Source: Pontibacter litorisediminis (GTDB lineage Bacteria > Bacteroidota > Bacteroidia > Cytophagales > Hymenobacteraceae). Taken from it: a DNA stretch of 60,081 bases. Position 1 is the stretch's first letter; each line of letters starts with the position of its first letter. Both the position numbers and the translations under genes were made by a program. This document shows positions 16,978 to 25,922 of this stretch, one piece after another. The notes beneath the pieces were generated by a model, which ran no database searches, had not been told where the DNA came from, and worked only from the letters and a program-made list of their open reading frames with translations. The stretch covers positions 1-60,081 of the forward strand of contig NZ_JARDUA010000012.1 in the NCBI RefSeq assembly GCF_029360645.1, given 5' to 3'.

Positions 16978-18282
16978 CTATTCAGCACTTCTAAGGGTCA
17001 AAACCCCAAGCGTGCCTGAAACGACGGATGCCAAGAGTATGCCGTATTTCGCCTGTTCAATCATATGTGGGTCTCCGAACGCCAGGGCGGCAATAAAAAG
17101 GGACATGGTAAAGCCCACACCGGCTACAAAAGCAATGCCCACAATATGCCTCCACGTAACTGCCTCAGGAAGGGGTGCCACCCTGAACTTTACCAGCGCC
17201 CAGGTAAATAACAGGATTCCAACCAGCTTTCCCAATACCAAGCCTGCAAACACCCCTATGCTGATGGGATGTAAAAGATCGGAAAAGAAAGTTGAACCGA
17301 TGGCGACACCGGCGTTAGCAAGGGCAAAGAGGGGAATAACCAAAAAAGTGACCCAAGGGTGTAGGGCGATTTCTATTTTCTGTAAAGGCGTCTGCGCTTC
17401 GGCACTCTTATTTTTTACTTTCTCAATTACCTGATGCTGCTTTTGGGTCATCAGAGGGCCCTGGTTCGGAATCTCCTCATCAAACTCTGCCACCAGTACT
17501 TCCAGACTAGCGGAATAAGCCGACTCATCTATCTTCGTCCGTGCCGGGATAGCGAACGCTACCAGCACCCCTGCAATGGTGGCGTGCACGCCGGAGAGCA
17601 AAAAGGCAAGCCACACTCCTCCAATGCCGATCAAAGCATAAAACAGCGTGTTGCGGACTCCGGCACGGTTCGCTACCCAGAGAATGCTTAACAAAGCAAA
17701 CCCGTAAGCAAGACTTTCAAAAGACAAATTTGAGCTATAAAAAAAGGCTATAACCAGTACAGCCCCCAAATCATCTATAGTGGCCAGAGCAACCAGGAAA
17801 ACCTTTGCGGAAACAGGTACTTTTTTGCCTGCAAGGGACATGAGTGCCAACGCAAAGACAATATCAGTTGCCATGGGAATGCCCCACCCACTCAAGGAAG
17901 TTCGGCCTATATTGATCATAAAGTAGATGAGTGCCGGAAAGATCATGCCTCCCAGGGCGGCAGCCATCGGCAACAGCGCTTTCTTGAAAGAAGACAACTC
18001 GCCAGCAATAATTTCACGCTTGAGCTCCAGCCCCACCACAAAGAAGAACATGGCCATAAGCCCGTCATTTACCCAATGGTGAAGCGAATAGGTTAAAAGG
18101 TAACCTGTTAAACCTATGGTAAACTCTGTTTCCCATAGGTGATGGTAAGCCTCACTCCAAGGCGAATTCGCCCATAGAATAGCAACAAGCACTGCTAACA
18201 TCAAAACCGCACCTCCAGAGTTTTCATAGTGCAGAAACTTATTAATAGGCTCTATGGAGCGGTCAAGTATTGTTTTCTTCAT
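16978..18282 (-). CDS. nhaA: Na+/H+ antiporter NhaA
   Basis: A 434-residue polytopic membrane protein with the family's landmarks: FLHYENSGGAVLMLA in the first helix, WANSPW, FFFVVGLELKREI, GWGIPMATDIVFALA (containing the two conserved aspartates region together with ATIDDLGAV) and the C-terminal GVGFTMSLFIAALAF. NhaA exchanges sodium for protons and gives tolerance to salt and alkaline pH. The ATG at 18282 is preferred over 18315 because the extra 11 residues are only a basic run. A central hydrophilic insertion (EEIPNQGPLMTQKQHQ, about 270-305) is longer than in E. coli NhaA. It is likely cargo for salt tolerance. Confidence 0.95.
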   Translation of the reverse strand: MKKTILDRSIEPINKFLHYENSGGAVLMLAVLVAILWANSPWSEAYHHLWETEFTIGLTGYLLTYSLHHWVNDGLMAMFFFVVGLELKREIIAGELSSFKKALLPMAAALGGMIFPALIYFMINIGRTSLSGWGIPMATDIVFALALMSLAGKKVPVSAKVFLVALATIDDLGAVLVIAFFYSSNLSFESLAYGFALLSILWVANRAGVRNTLFYALIGIGGVWLAFLLSGVHATIAGVLVAFAIPARTKIDESAYSASLEVLVAEFDEEIPNQGPLMTQKQHQVIEKVKNKSAEAQTPLQKIEIALHPWVTFLVIPLFALANAGVAIGSTFFSDLLHPISIGVFAGLVLGKLVGILLFTWALVKFRVAPLPEAVTWRHIVGIAFVAGVGFTMSLFIAALAFGDPHMIEQAKYGILLASVVSGTLGVLTLRSAE

Positions 18283-18672
18283 CGTGTGGATCTTTCTCCT
18301 TCGCCGTGTCTGCAACTAGAAGCAAAGCGCTCGTATAGAAAATCTGGATTCTACTAGCGATATTAACGCCAAAGCGGGCTGCCTTTTGCTTTTACGTGAT
18401 AAATGTAGGCAATGCGCATAGAACAGGAAGGGAAACAGAGGACGTATTTATCTATCTGGAAAGTCGTTTTCCAAACAAAAATAAGTTTTGTACAAATACA
18501 TAATGTGTGCGACCACAACATAGGTTCATTTAGCATCTTCTACTGAGAGGGCAGAGGCCTAATGCAGTCAGCGAGCATATTTGCTTGGGGGCTGTTCAGG
18601 CGAGGCCTCTATACTTCGAGCTACAACACTTCAGAAGTATAGTGTACTACTTACGGCTGGAGACGTATACTT
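18283..18672. other. intergenic region upstream of nhaA
   Basis: About 390 bases between divergent genes. I see no gene, no riboswitch structure and no convincing -7/-33 promoter pair, although the nhaA promoter must lie here. Confidence 0.4.
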
Positions 18673-18897
18673 ATGTTTCAGATAACTTATTATCCTATGG
18701 AAGAAGACCAGCTCAATGAACTCAAACATAAGGCTCTTGCGGCCGCTCACGCGTACTGGAAAGAGTACGTTTCCCATAAAGGAGATCAAGACAGCATGCT
18801 CACATGGGTACGGAACGACGTTACCGGCGAAATGCTGTGCCTCACCAAAGGAGCTTATACCAACGAGCTATCAAGCTTTATCAGCAAATTACACTAA
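18673..18897 (+). CDS. hypothetical small protein, 74 residues
   Basis: A soluble helical protein (EEDQLNELKHKALAAAHAYW) with a conserved-looking C-terminal region (WVRNDVTGEMLCLTKGAYTNEL). A second in-frame ATG at 18697 would give 66 residues and is an equally plausible start. It is encoded alone and opposite the two following minus-strand genes. I do not recognise it. Confidence 0.5.
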   Translation: MFQITYYPMEEDQLNELKHKALAAAHAYWKEYVSHKGDQDSMLTWVRNDVTGEMLCLTKGAYTNELSSFISKLH

Positions 18898-18912
18898 GCT
18901 GCGTGCCGCTAC

Positions 18913-19266
18913 CTATTGACTCTTTCCAATGTTTATCTGATTGGCCTCTACCACCACACGCAGTGGGGGCTGCTGGGGCTGTGTGGCATCTATTGTCACG
19001 CCATAGGCAGAAACGGGCACAAAAGCCCTGATCTTCGCCTCCTGCGCCGCCAGCTCTTTGGTCAGCTCTTTGCACTCGGCGGTGTTCCTGTCGGCACTGT
19101 CCTTGTTCTCAGCAAAGCGCCTGAGCGAGTCGAAATTCAGATGTTGCTCTTCGGCCAGGGCAGACTCTGCGGCCTGCGCCCTCCTGCGTACGTTGCACGT
19201 CTCTTTAATCTTCTCCCTAAGCTCCAGGATCCTTTCCAGGCAATAGTAAAACTGGTCTTGTGTCAT
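18913..19266 (-). CDS. hypothetical coiled-coil protein
   Basis: A 117-residue protein whose residues about 1-80 are strongly heptad-like and charged (LERILELREKIKETCNVRRR, then ALAEEQHLNFDSLRRFAENKD), ending in a short Pro/Val-rich tail. There is no signal or membrane segment. It lies 10 bases after the stop of the gene at 19277 (minus strand), so the two probably form an operon. Function unknown. Confidence 0.6.
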   Translation of the reverse strand: MTQDQFYYCLERILELREKIKETCNVRRRAQAAESALAEEQHLNFDSLRRFAENKDSADRNTAECKELTKELAAQEAKIRAFVPVSAYGVTIDATQPQQPPLRVVVEANQINIGKSQ

Positions 19267-19276
19267 TATAAATTAG

Positions 19277-19705
19277 TTACGTAAGGTTAGACATAACGGG
19301 GCTGTATTGCAGCACCAGGTCTTCGATGGTGATCAGCCGCACGCCCTGCACCAGCATGGTCCTGATTCCGGCCACAATAACTGACTCCACGGAGGCATCC
19401 AGTATCAGGTAGTGCTCTTCCATGGAGCCCTGTTCCTCAAACATGACGGCATAGAACCGGTGGCCCTCCTCCTGGCTGTGCAGCTGTATGGAGCCGCCCA
19501 GGATAACCCCGTCAGTCACTAACTGTACAGCCGTACCGTTGGTGAAGCTGATGTGGTAGGCATTGTTCTTCTCCGTTCGTCTGTTGATCAGTATCAGGTC
19601 TTGGTTATCCTCAAAACGAATCAACTCAGCCGGGCTGGGCTCTCTACCAATAAGATGGGCAAAGTAGGCTGCACAGTCGCTGTAGTTAGTATAGGCATTT
19701 TTCAT
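19277..19705 (-). CDS. hypothetical protein, 142 residues
   Basis: A soluble alpha/beta protein beginning MKNAYTNYSDCAAYFAHLIG. The frame extends upstream to 19771, but the extra 22 residues look non-coding, so ATG 19705 is preferred. It is followed by the coiled-coil gene with a 10-base gap. No motif is recognised; it may be a small host-derived gene carried with its partner. Confidence 0.6.
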   Translation of the reverse strand: MKNAYTNYSDCAAYFAHLIGREPSPAELIRFEDNQDLILINRRTEKNNAYHISFTNGTAVQLVTDGVILGGSIQLHSQEEGHRFYAVMFEEQGSMEEHYLILDASVESVIVAGIRTMLVQGVRLITIEDLVLQYSPVMSNLT

Positions 19706-20034
19706 AGTTGACGTTGTTAGTAGCGGGACGAATAAAAGCGGGCAGCCAATCAGCTGGTCGGGTTTGGCCATCGGGCCGGTTGGGTGTTATGGCTCTATAA
19801 CAAAAGTATAACCTGTAATAGTTTAGAAATCAGCGGCTTATTTCGATAGACATAAGAGTGCTGCACCTTATTGTTGGCTCAGAAAGAGTATGCATCTAAA
19901 CTTCAAATGTGCCCTAACATGCCCGCAAAGAACATTATCAAACATAAATAACTTATTATCAATTAATTACAATTATTATGCTTATCCACTCGTATAACTA
20001 AGCAGGATAATAGAATAAACCTTTTCCTGCCAAT

Positions 20035-20394
20035 ATGAAAAACAAGACCCTATGTATTACGCTGCTCACCGGGATGCTGGCCTTAGCCTCCGCCCAGACT
20101 TTCGCCCAGACTTCTCAGGCCAAGCAGGAGAGCAAAACCGAACAGCAGAAAGCTAAAGCAGACAAACAGCGCCTTGATGACGCCTCTGAGCTGAGAAAAG
20201 ATACCAAGGCTGACGCACGGGTTGCCAAGGCAAACGCCAAAGAAGCCAAGCGCATCGACAAGGAGGCTGCCTATGCGGCCAAACAGGCCAAACGCTCCGC
20301 CAGAATGGAGGCGAAGGCACAAAGGAACCGCACCGAGGCTGACAAACAAGCCCAAAAGGCAGCCAAAGCATCAGAGAAGTCAGCTAATAACTAA
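20035..20394 (+). CDS. exported Ala/Lys/Glu-rich coiled-coil protein
   Basis: A 119-residue protein with a clear signal peptide (about residues 1-24, ending QTFAQ). The rest is a highly charged low-complexity helix of Ala, Lys, Glu, Gln, Arg and Asp (for example AKANAKEAKRIDKEAAYAAK). The mature part is probably a long periplasmic helix. Similar secreted proteins occur in Bacteroidota as small stress-associated envelope proteins, but I cannot assign a family. It precedes the small gene at 20417 by 22 bases. Confidence 0.65.
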   Translation: MKNKTLCITLLTGMLALASAQTFAQTSQAKQESKTEQQKAKADKQRLDDASELRKDTKADARVAKANAKEAKRIDKEAAYAAKQAKRSARMEAKAQRNRTEADKQAQKAAKASEKSANN

Positions 20395-20416
20395 GTTACC
20401 AACGACCTGTTCTGCT

Positions 20417-20599
20417 ATGGAAAATAAATATCCTGAAGGATCTACCGTGTATGCCAAAGCAAACCCTGGAGTTAAGCTGGCGGTGAGGCGGTACGTAAAA
20501 CGCATCTATTACTGCACCGATCTGGAGCACCCAAAGGAGAAGGAGCATGTGTACTTTGAGCGGGAACTAACGAACAATGAAACAGCGGTGCCACGTTAG
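20417..20599 (+). CDS. small conserved-looking protein, 60 residues
   Basis: A 60-residue basic beta-rich protein (GSTVYAKANPGVKLAVRRYV then RIYYC and EHVYFERELTNNE). The pattern of a short, SH3-like strand-rich protein is one I associate with small conserved Bacteroidota proteins found on many chromosomes; the role is unknown. The start is ATG 20417, the first ATG after the preceding stop. The longer frame from 20222 overlaps the upstream gene and is rejected. Confidence 0.6.
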   Translation: MENKYPEGSTVYAKANPGVKLAVRRYVKRIYYCTDLEHPKEKEHVYFERELTNNETAVPR

Positions 20600-21341
20600 T
20601 CTGCCACAGAACCAGAGGCCATAATTTAAAGTAAACTCAATATAACAGCCTTATTGAGTTTGTCTGAGCAAGCACACAGCCTGCCTTACCTGCTCTACCT
20701 TTTATTGGGGGCAGCAGCTGATAAACCTTCTACACCATTTAAAGACGGTCATACTTCGCCCTGGCAGCTACGGCTATTCTCCACATCCTGGTGAAATACG
20801 AAGCACTACCTTTTGATAATGCAATGCTACAAAGAAAACTACTTGGGTCTGCTCATCCAGCAACAACCACCTGCAGTTCCTGTTAGCAGATCTGGTTGAG
20901 GCACATAAGCATGCCAGCTAGTGCAACTTCCATCTGCCAATCCATCACACAGGTAAGGAAATAATCGAGGGGAAAGATTGGTGCAGGGTAACTGCAGGTG
21001 CTTGTAATAGATCGTCAACCTGGTGCAGGAGTCTTTTTTATTTGAGGCAGCGGAAGATGGGACAGGTCAGATAGCCGCCATACGCTCCACTGAGAGACTA
21101 GGCAGCACCTGACATCTTGCCGTTTTGCTTCACAACACCTGCTGTTCTTCCATGCGGTGTGGTGAATGCTTTTCTTCAGATGACCGGTACCTCCTTTCCA
21201 CTCTCCACGCAAAAGCCCAGGTGTGGTAAAACCCTTGATTAAATTCTGTTTCCTATAGAATCAAACCAGCTGATTTACACTAATCATCACCCTCGTGAAT
21301 GACAAGGGCAGTATAACCTTTAGTTCAAAATTTAGTATGAT
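20600..21341. other. gene-poor region upstream of the radical SAM gene
   Basis: About 740 bases with no supported gene. A minus-strand frame at 21015-21212 has no protein-like features. The composition is GC-richer than a typical leader in places (20750-21200), so it may hold decayed cargo, but I cannot identify it. Confidence 0.4.
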
Positions 21342-21380
21342 TTAATCTGTATTAATTTTTATTTAATTAATACAGATTAA
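21342..21380. promoter_or_regulatory. 15-bp perfect inverted repeat before the radical SAM gene
   Basis: TTAATCTGTATTAAT at 21342-21356 and its exact complement at 21366-21380 around a 9-base T-rich loop, ending 39 bases before the ATG at 21420. It could be a repressor operator or an attenuator hairpin. Confidence 0.55.
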
Positions 21381-21419
21381 CCTGCTCTAGTTTTAAATGC
21401 CGCCCTATACCCCATACCC

Positions 21420-22967
21420 ATGACAAAACTGAAGATTGGCATTATTGACCTGGTGAGCAAGGGCCCCACGAGTACCTTGTGGGCCCGGGTGATGCATGCT
21501 AACCTGGCCAGCATCATGCCGCAGGTGGTCGCCACCTGGTGCGAGCAGCAGGGCCATGAGGTGAAGCTTGTTTGCTATACAGGCCTGGAAAACCTGCAAA
21601 AGGAGCTGCCAAGGGAAGTGAATATAGTTTTTATCTGCTCTTTCACCCAGGCGGCGTTACTGGCCTATGCGCTCAGCAACTATTTCCGAAGCCAGGGCAC
21701 AGTTACGGTGCTGGGCGGCCCCCATGCCCGTTGCTACCCGGATGATGCTATAAAGTACTTTGACTATGTGCTGGGCTTCACCCACCAGGAGACTATTGCG
21801 GAAGTGCTGCAGGAATGCAGGCCGCAGCAGCCTGAGGGCAGACACCTTTCCGCCAGCAGGCAGCCCGCTCACCTTCCGGGGGTAAAAGAGCGCTGGAAGT
21901 TCATCGAGCCTACGCTAAAGAAAGCCCCTTTTCTCCAGATGGTGCCTATGCTGGGAAGCTTGGGTTGCCCTTACACCTGTTCTTTTTGCATTGATGCCAC
22001 GGTTAATTACCAGCCCATGAATTTCGATGTCATAAAAGAGGACCTACGTTTTCTGCTGACCAAGTTCAAGAGACCCACCGTTGGGTGGCATGACCCGAAC
22101 TTCGGCGTGCGCTTTGAGGATAACATGGACGCGATTGCCGCCGCTGCCCCTTTGAACAGCTTTCGTTTTTTTGCCGAGAGCAGCCTTTCCATCCTGACAG
22201 AGGCGCACCTGAAGGTGTTGCAGCGAAACGGCTTTGAGGCCCTGCTGCCCGGCGTAGAGTCGTGGTATGAACTGGGCAACAAGTCCCGGACCTCCCGCAG
22301 CGTGGGGGAGGAGAAGGTGGCCCGTATTTCGGAGCACGTGAACATGATGTTCCGTTACGTGCCCTACGTGCAGACTAACTTTGTGCTGGGGCTGGACAGT
22401 GATGAGGGAGAAGAGCCCTTTGAGCTCACCAAGCGCTTTGTGGATCTGTCTCCGGCGGCCTTTCCCGGCTATTCCCTTCTGAGCGCCTTCGGCGAAGCGG
22501 CTCCGCTGAACCTGGAATACCAGCGTGCAGGCAGGGTACTACCATTCCCGTTTCACTTCCTGAACAACCACCTGGCGATGAATGTAAAACCACTGAATTA
22601 CGGGTGGGTGGAGTTCTATGACAAGGTGATTGACCTGACAGCGTATACTTTCTCTAAAAAAGCGATCTACCGCCGGTTCATGGCCTCGCCCAGTCGGTCA
22701 GCAAAGTGGATGAATTTTATGCGGGCAGTTTCATCGGAAGGTTACGGCCGTCTGCGTTTTTACCACCAGGTGCGTGAGAAACTGGTCTCAGACGCTGCTT
22801 TCAGGCGGTACTTTGAGGGGGAATCACAGCAGTTGCCATCCTTTTATAAAAATATTATTCAGAAAGACTTAGGGATGTGGTGGCGGTGGCTTCCGGAGGG
22901 GGCCATGGAGCATGACCCGAATGCCTACCTGCATAAAACCCTCCCTGGTGTTGTTCAACCCGTTTAG
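21420..22967 (+). CDS. B12-binding-type radical SAM protein
   Basis: A 515-residue protein. Residues about 1-135 form a Rossmann-like cobalamin-binding-type domain with VLGGPHA at 98-104. The radical SAM cluster motif is CPYTCSFC with Cys183, Cys187 and Cys190. A TIM-barrel continues to about 400, followed by an alpha-helical C-terminal domain with many aromatic residues. Such enzymes use S-adenosylmethionine and an iron-sulfur cluster for methyl transfer or rearrangement of a substrate that I cannot predict. There are no biosynthetic neighbours. A perfect 15-bp palindrome precedes it, so it may be a single-gene regulated unit. Confidence 0.85.
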   Translation: MTKLKIGIIDLVSKGPTSTLWARVMHANLASIMPQVVATWCEQQGHEVKLVCYTGLENLQKELPREVNIVFICSFTQAALLAYALSNYFRSQGTVTVLGGPHARCYPDDAIKYFDYVLGFTHQETIAEVLQECRPQQPEGRHLSASRQPAHLPGVKERWKFIEPTLKKAPFLQMVPMLGSLGCPYTCSFCIDATVNYQPMNFDVIKEDLRFLLTKFKRPTVGWHDPNFGVRFEDNMDAIAAAAPLNSFRFFAESSLSILTEAHLKVLQRNGFEALLPGVESWYELGNKSRTSRSVGEEKVARISEHVNMMFRYVPYVQTNFVLGLDSDEGEEPFELTKRFVDLSPAAFPGYSLLSAFGEAAPLNLEYQRAGRVLPFPFHFLNNHLAMNVKPLNYGWVEFYDKVIDLTAYTFSKKAIYRRFMASPSRSAKWMNFMRAVSSEGYGRLRFYHQVREKLVSDAAFRRYFEGESQQLPSFYKNIIQKDLGMWWRWLPEGAMEHDPNAYLHKTLPGVVQPV

Positions 22968-23398
22968 CAGCTGTCGCAGCACTTAGGTAGGTAACGGGTT
23001 TAACTATAAAATTAGGAATACTACAAAGTAACCGATCTAACTTAAATGAGCGTTCGCTCTTTTTAACATAGTGAAGCTTCCCCTTCCTTTTTCTAGTTGG
23101 AAAGGCTGTGGTCACAGTAGACATCTGTTCATAATCCTTACTTGTTTGCTTCTAACCCGCTCTTTCAAAACAGACTCTTTTTCCTCATCAACCAGGCCCT
23201 AGGATATGCATACCCACCAGTCGCACACAAGGCAATCGGTTGAAAACAGGACTCTGGTTCCCGTTAAGCTGCTTTGAACTTAGATTTAATTCAGGATACA
23301 TTAGATAATAGCCCGGATGTAATTTATTTATTATCAATGGTATACGTATAAGTGTTTATAGCGAGTCAGTAATCCTGCTGTTCGAAATCTCAGAAATC

Positions 23399-24076
23399 AT
23401 GAAAAATAATTATTCTTTAAGAAAAGTAGCGGGACTTGGCGTTGCCATCCTCTTACTTTTGAACGCGGCTCAGGCAAAAGCACAAAGTGACAGCCCGGGG
23501 CCTAAAATTGGCGTAAAAGCGGGTTTAAATTTTTCACAACTCTATGTGGGCCAGCCTAATGCAGAAGACGAAAACACAAAGTTAGGGTATCATTTTGGGG
23601 TTTTCGGCAAAATCCCTGTAACGGACTTTCTGGCTATCCAGCCTGAGGTGCTCTACACCAACGTTGGTTCTAAAATAACTTACGGTGGCTCGGATATAGC
23701 TGATGTTCTAGGAATTGAACCGGGCGAAGTTCGCTTCAATTTAAACTATGTACAGGTGCCCGTAGCTTTAGCCATCAATATCGGGCCTCTGAATGTTCAT
23801 GCAGGGCCTTACCTGGCTTACCTGTTGTCTGCCAATGTCAAAGACTTGAAAAAATCAGATTTAAGCACAAAGGATATAAAAGACCTGGAAACAGATGACT
23901 TCAACCGGATGGATTTTGGGGTAATGGGCGGGGTTGGATTTGATGTACGGAATGTTACCGTCGGAGCGCGCTATAATCATGGGCTGCGCGAAATCGGAAA
24001 CAGTGGGCTGGCGGGCAGCTTTACCGAAAACTCCAAGAACTCCGTCGTTCAGATTTACCTGGGATTTGGCATTTGA
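23399..24076 (+). CDS. outer-membrane beta-barrel protein (PorT-like)
   Basis: A 225-residue exported protein with a signal peptide ending in AQAKAQS (about residue 28). The mature chain alternates aromatic and glycine residues as in eight-stranded barrels: IGVKAGLNFSQLY near the start, LAIQPEVLYTN, NYVQVPVALAI, GVMGGVGFDV, VGARYNHGL and a final strand ending YLGFGI. It fits the outer-membrane protein beta-barrel/PorT-like family of Bacteroidota. The role is unknown; it may be envelope cargo. It is followed after 28 bases by a small helix-turn-helix-like gene. Confidence 0.85.
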   Translation: MKNNYSLRKVAGLGVAILLLLNAAQAKAQSDSPGPKIGVKAGLNFSQLYVGQPNAEDENTKLGYHFGVFGKIPVTDFLAIQPEVLYTNVGSKITYGGSDIADVLGIEPGEVRFNLNYVQVPVALAINIGPLNVHAGPYLAYLLSANVKDLKKSDLSTKDIKDLETDDFNRMDFGVMGGVGFDVRNVTVGARYNHGLREIGNSGLAGSFTENSKNSVVQIYLGFGI

Positions 24077-24104
24077 TTTTCCCCCACACTTAAATATAAT
24101 CACT

Positions 24105-24380
24105 ATGGCTAGCCTTAACCGAACAATGGTTTTAGATACTCTCATCAAGCATGAAACGCTCACCTTAGCCGATCTGGCAAAAACGGTTAATCCGGGCACA
24201 GTACCAGAGGACAACCACTTGCAACTGCTACTGGATGAGCTATGCCAAAGCGGACACATACATGTGCTGGATGGGGTTACTCCCTGTACCTATACGGTCA
24301 CAGATAAAGGAATAAGGGAAGGGAAAAGACTTGTCCAGGAAAGTCAAGAACGGGCCCCTCTGGCAAAGGGAGACCAGTAG
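24105..24380 (+). CDS. small winged-helix-like protein
   Basis: A 91-residue protein with a helical N-terminal half (TMVLDTLIKHETLTLADLAK), a second helix (LQLLLDELCQSGHIHVLDG) and a short hairpin (TYTVTDKGIREGKR), the order expected of a winged helix that reads a helix-turn-helix then a wing. This resembles regulators that begin with a start-repeat-and-stop layout, but there is no named family. The ATG at 24105 is chosen over a longer upstream frame that overlaps the barrel gene. Confidence 0.55.
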   Translation: MASLNRTMVLDTLIKHETLTLADLAKTVNPGTVPEDNHLQLLLDELCQSGHIHVLDGVTPCTYTVTDKGIREGKRLVQESQERAPLAKGDQ

Positions 24381-24432
24381 TTCAGTTTACTGTTTTGTCT
24401 TAAAACATCTGCTTTGTTTTAGATCTATTGCT

Positions 24433-24464
24433 AAAGCTTGCTGCCGTTGAGGAAGCAAGCTTTT
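24433..24464. terminator. terminator hairpin
   Basis: AAAGCTTGCT at 24433-24442 pairs perfectly with AGCAAGCTTT at 24454-24463 and is followed by T and A residues. It lies 53 bases after the winged-helix-like gene and ends that transcription unit. Confidence 0.65.
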
Positions 24465-24642
24465 ATCCGCTTACCTGCCTATTCTATTCCCTCTAACTTG
24501 AAGTTAATGAAACCCGCACCTTTTTACTCGCTGTTCTCCTTACCGCAAGTAAGCCCTGTACAAAATGGCTTTTTGATTAGGAGATCAGTTATGTAGATAA
24601 CGTTGAGCCAATGCCAGTTGGTGTAGCATTGCATGTTTAACT

Positions 24643-25719
24643 ATGACAAAGCCTGATCCATTTTATAAGAGAATAACGACTGTATTGTTTGGGTTGATCT
24701 TATTCGTCTATGTCCTATCCATGCTGGCCGATATTTTGATACCGCTGGCATTTTCTGTGCTGATTGCCATTCTGCTTAATCCCTTGTGCAACAGGTTTCA
24801 GGGTTTCGGGTGGCCAAAGGTGCTATCGATTCTGCTGACGCTGCTGATAACTTTCGTTTTGCTGGGAGGCCTCTTCTATTTCCTTTCCTTCCAAATTATC
24901 CAGTTTGGTGAAATGATGCCTCAGCTGAAAGATAAGCTTGTCCAGCTGCTCATTGATTTACAGCAGTATGTGGAAAACACTTTTGGGGTCTCTATCCAAA
25001 GGCAAACACAATATTTAAAAGATACGGCGACAGGCAACAAGGCTTTGGTTGGCCAAACGATAAGTAGCGCGTTGGGCATGTTTGGCCTGCTCTTTTTAAT
25101 GCCTGTGTACGTCTTCCTACTCCTATTCTATAAGACGTTGATTCTGGATTTCCTCTTTGAGGTATTTGCCAGAAAAGACTCACAATCAGTAGCTGAAATT
25201 ATACAAGAATCAAAGAGTGCCATCCAAAGTTATGTGGTGGGTTTATTGATAGAAACATCCATCGTAGCTGTCCTGAACGCTGCCGCTTTGATGATTTTGG
25301 GTGTTCCCTATGGTATTTTGCTCGGAGTGATCGGTGCTTTCCTGAATTTGATCCCGTACATTGGCGGACTGATAGCTGTCGTATTGCCTGTGTTGATGGC
25401 CACGGTAACCGAAGATGGCTATACAACGCAACTAGGTGTTGTAGGTGCCTATGTTGTGATTCAGTTTATTGACAACAATATCCTGGTGCCCCGGGTGGTT
25501 TCTTCCAAGGTGCAAATAAACGCTTTGGTCTCCATCATAGTTGTATTGCTAGGGGGAGCGTTATGGGGAGTAGCTGGCATGTTTTTGGCGATTCTGTTTG
25601 TCGCTTTCTTAAAGATAATCTTTGACCGCATTGATGTGCTTAAACCTTGGGGAAGGCTTTTGGGAACCCAACTGCCTCGCCATCATAAACAACGAGACAG
25701 GGAAATAACAAAGGTATAA
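24643..25719 (+). CDS. AI-2E family (PerM-like) transporter
   Basis: A 358-residue membrane protein with the AI-2E/PerM pattern: paired hydrophobic helices at the start (about 10-40 and 62-85), a periplasmic helical region, then further helices including GVIGAFLNLIPYIGGLIAVVLP and the FIDNNILVPRVVSSKVQINALVSI signature (about 279-300). Family members include autoinducer-2 exporters and sodium/proton antiporters, so the substrate is not fixed. Neighbouring nhaA suggests a possible ion-homeostasis theme, but that is inference. Confidence 0.9.
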   Translation: MTKPDPFYKRITTVLFGLILFVYVLSMLADILIPLAFSVLIAILLNPLCNRFQGFGWPKVLSILLTLLITFVLLGGLFYFLSFQIIQFGEMMPQLKDKLVQLLIDLQQYVENTFGVSIQRQTQYLKDTATGNKALVGQTISSALGMFGLLFLMPVYVFLLLFYKTLILDFLFEVFARKDSQSVAEIIQESKSAIQSYVVGLLIETSIVAVLNAAALMILGVPYGILLGVIGAFLNLIPYIGGLIAVVLPVLMATVTEDGYTTQLGVVGAYVVIQFIDNNILVPRVVSSKVQINALVSIIVVLLGGALWGVAGMFLAILFVAFLKIIFDRIDVLKPWGRLLGTQLPRHHKQRDREITKV

Positions 25720-25922
25720 GAGGCTTTGTGCCACAGGATGGTGGTTCCCTTGAAATGATATAGTACGCAGGCTGTTAGTTGAATAAATGAAGACAGGTGC
25801 CCTGTAACAGATACTGTGGTTTTGTGGCTTTGCTGTTGCCCTCTGTCTGGATTGGCGCAGACACTATTATATTCTTATATATAGTTAGCCCTATAATTTA
25901 CCTTATGTTAAATAGGCGAATG

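Noticed and set aside
18283..18672. Possible sodium-sensing riboswitch before nhaA
   Set aside because: I found no paired stems matching a known riboswitch, so no claim is made.
21015..21212. Minus-strand frame upstream of the radical SAM gene
   Set aside because: Low-complexity, no domain, no start context; treated as non-coding.
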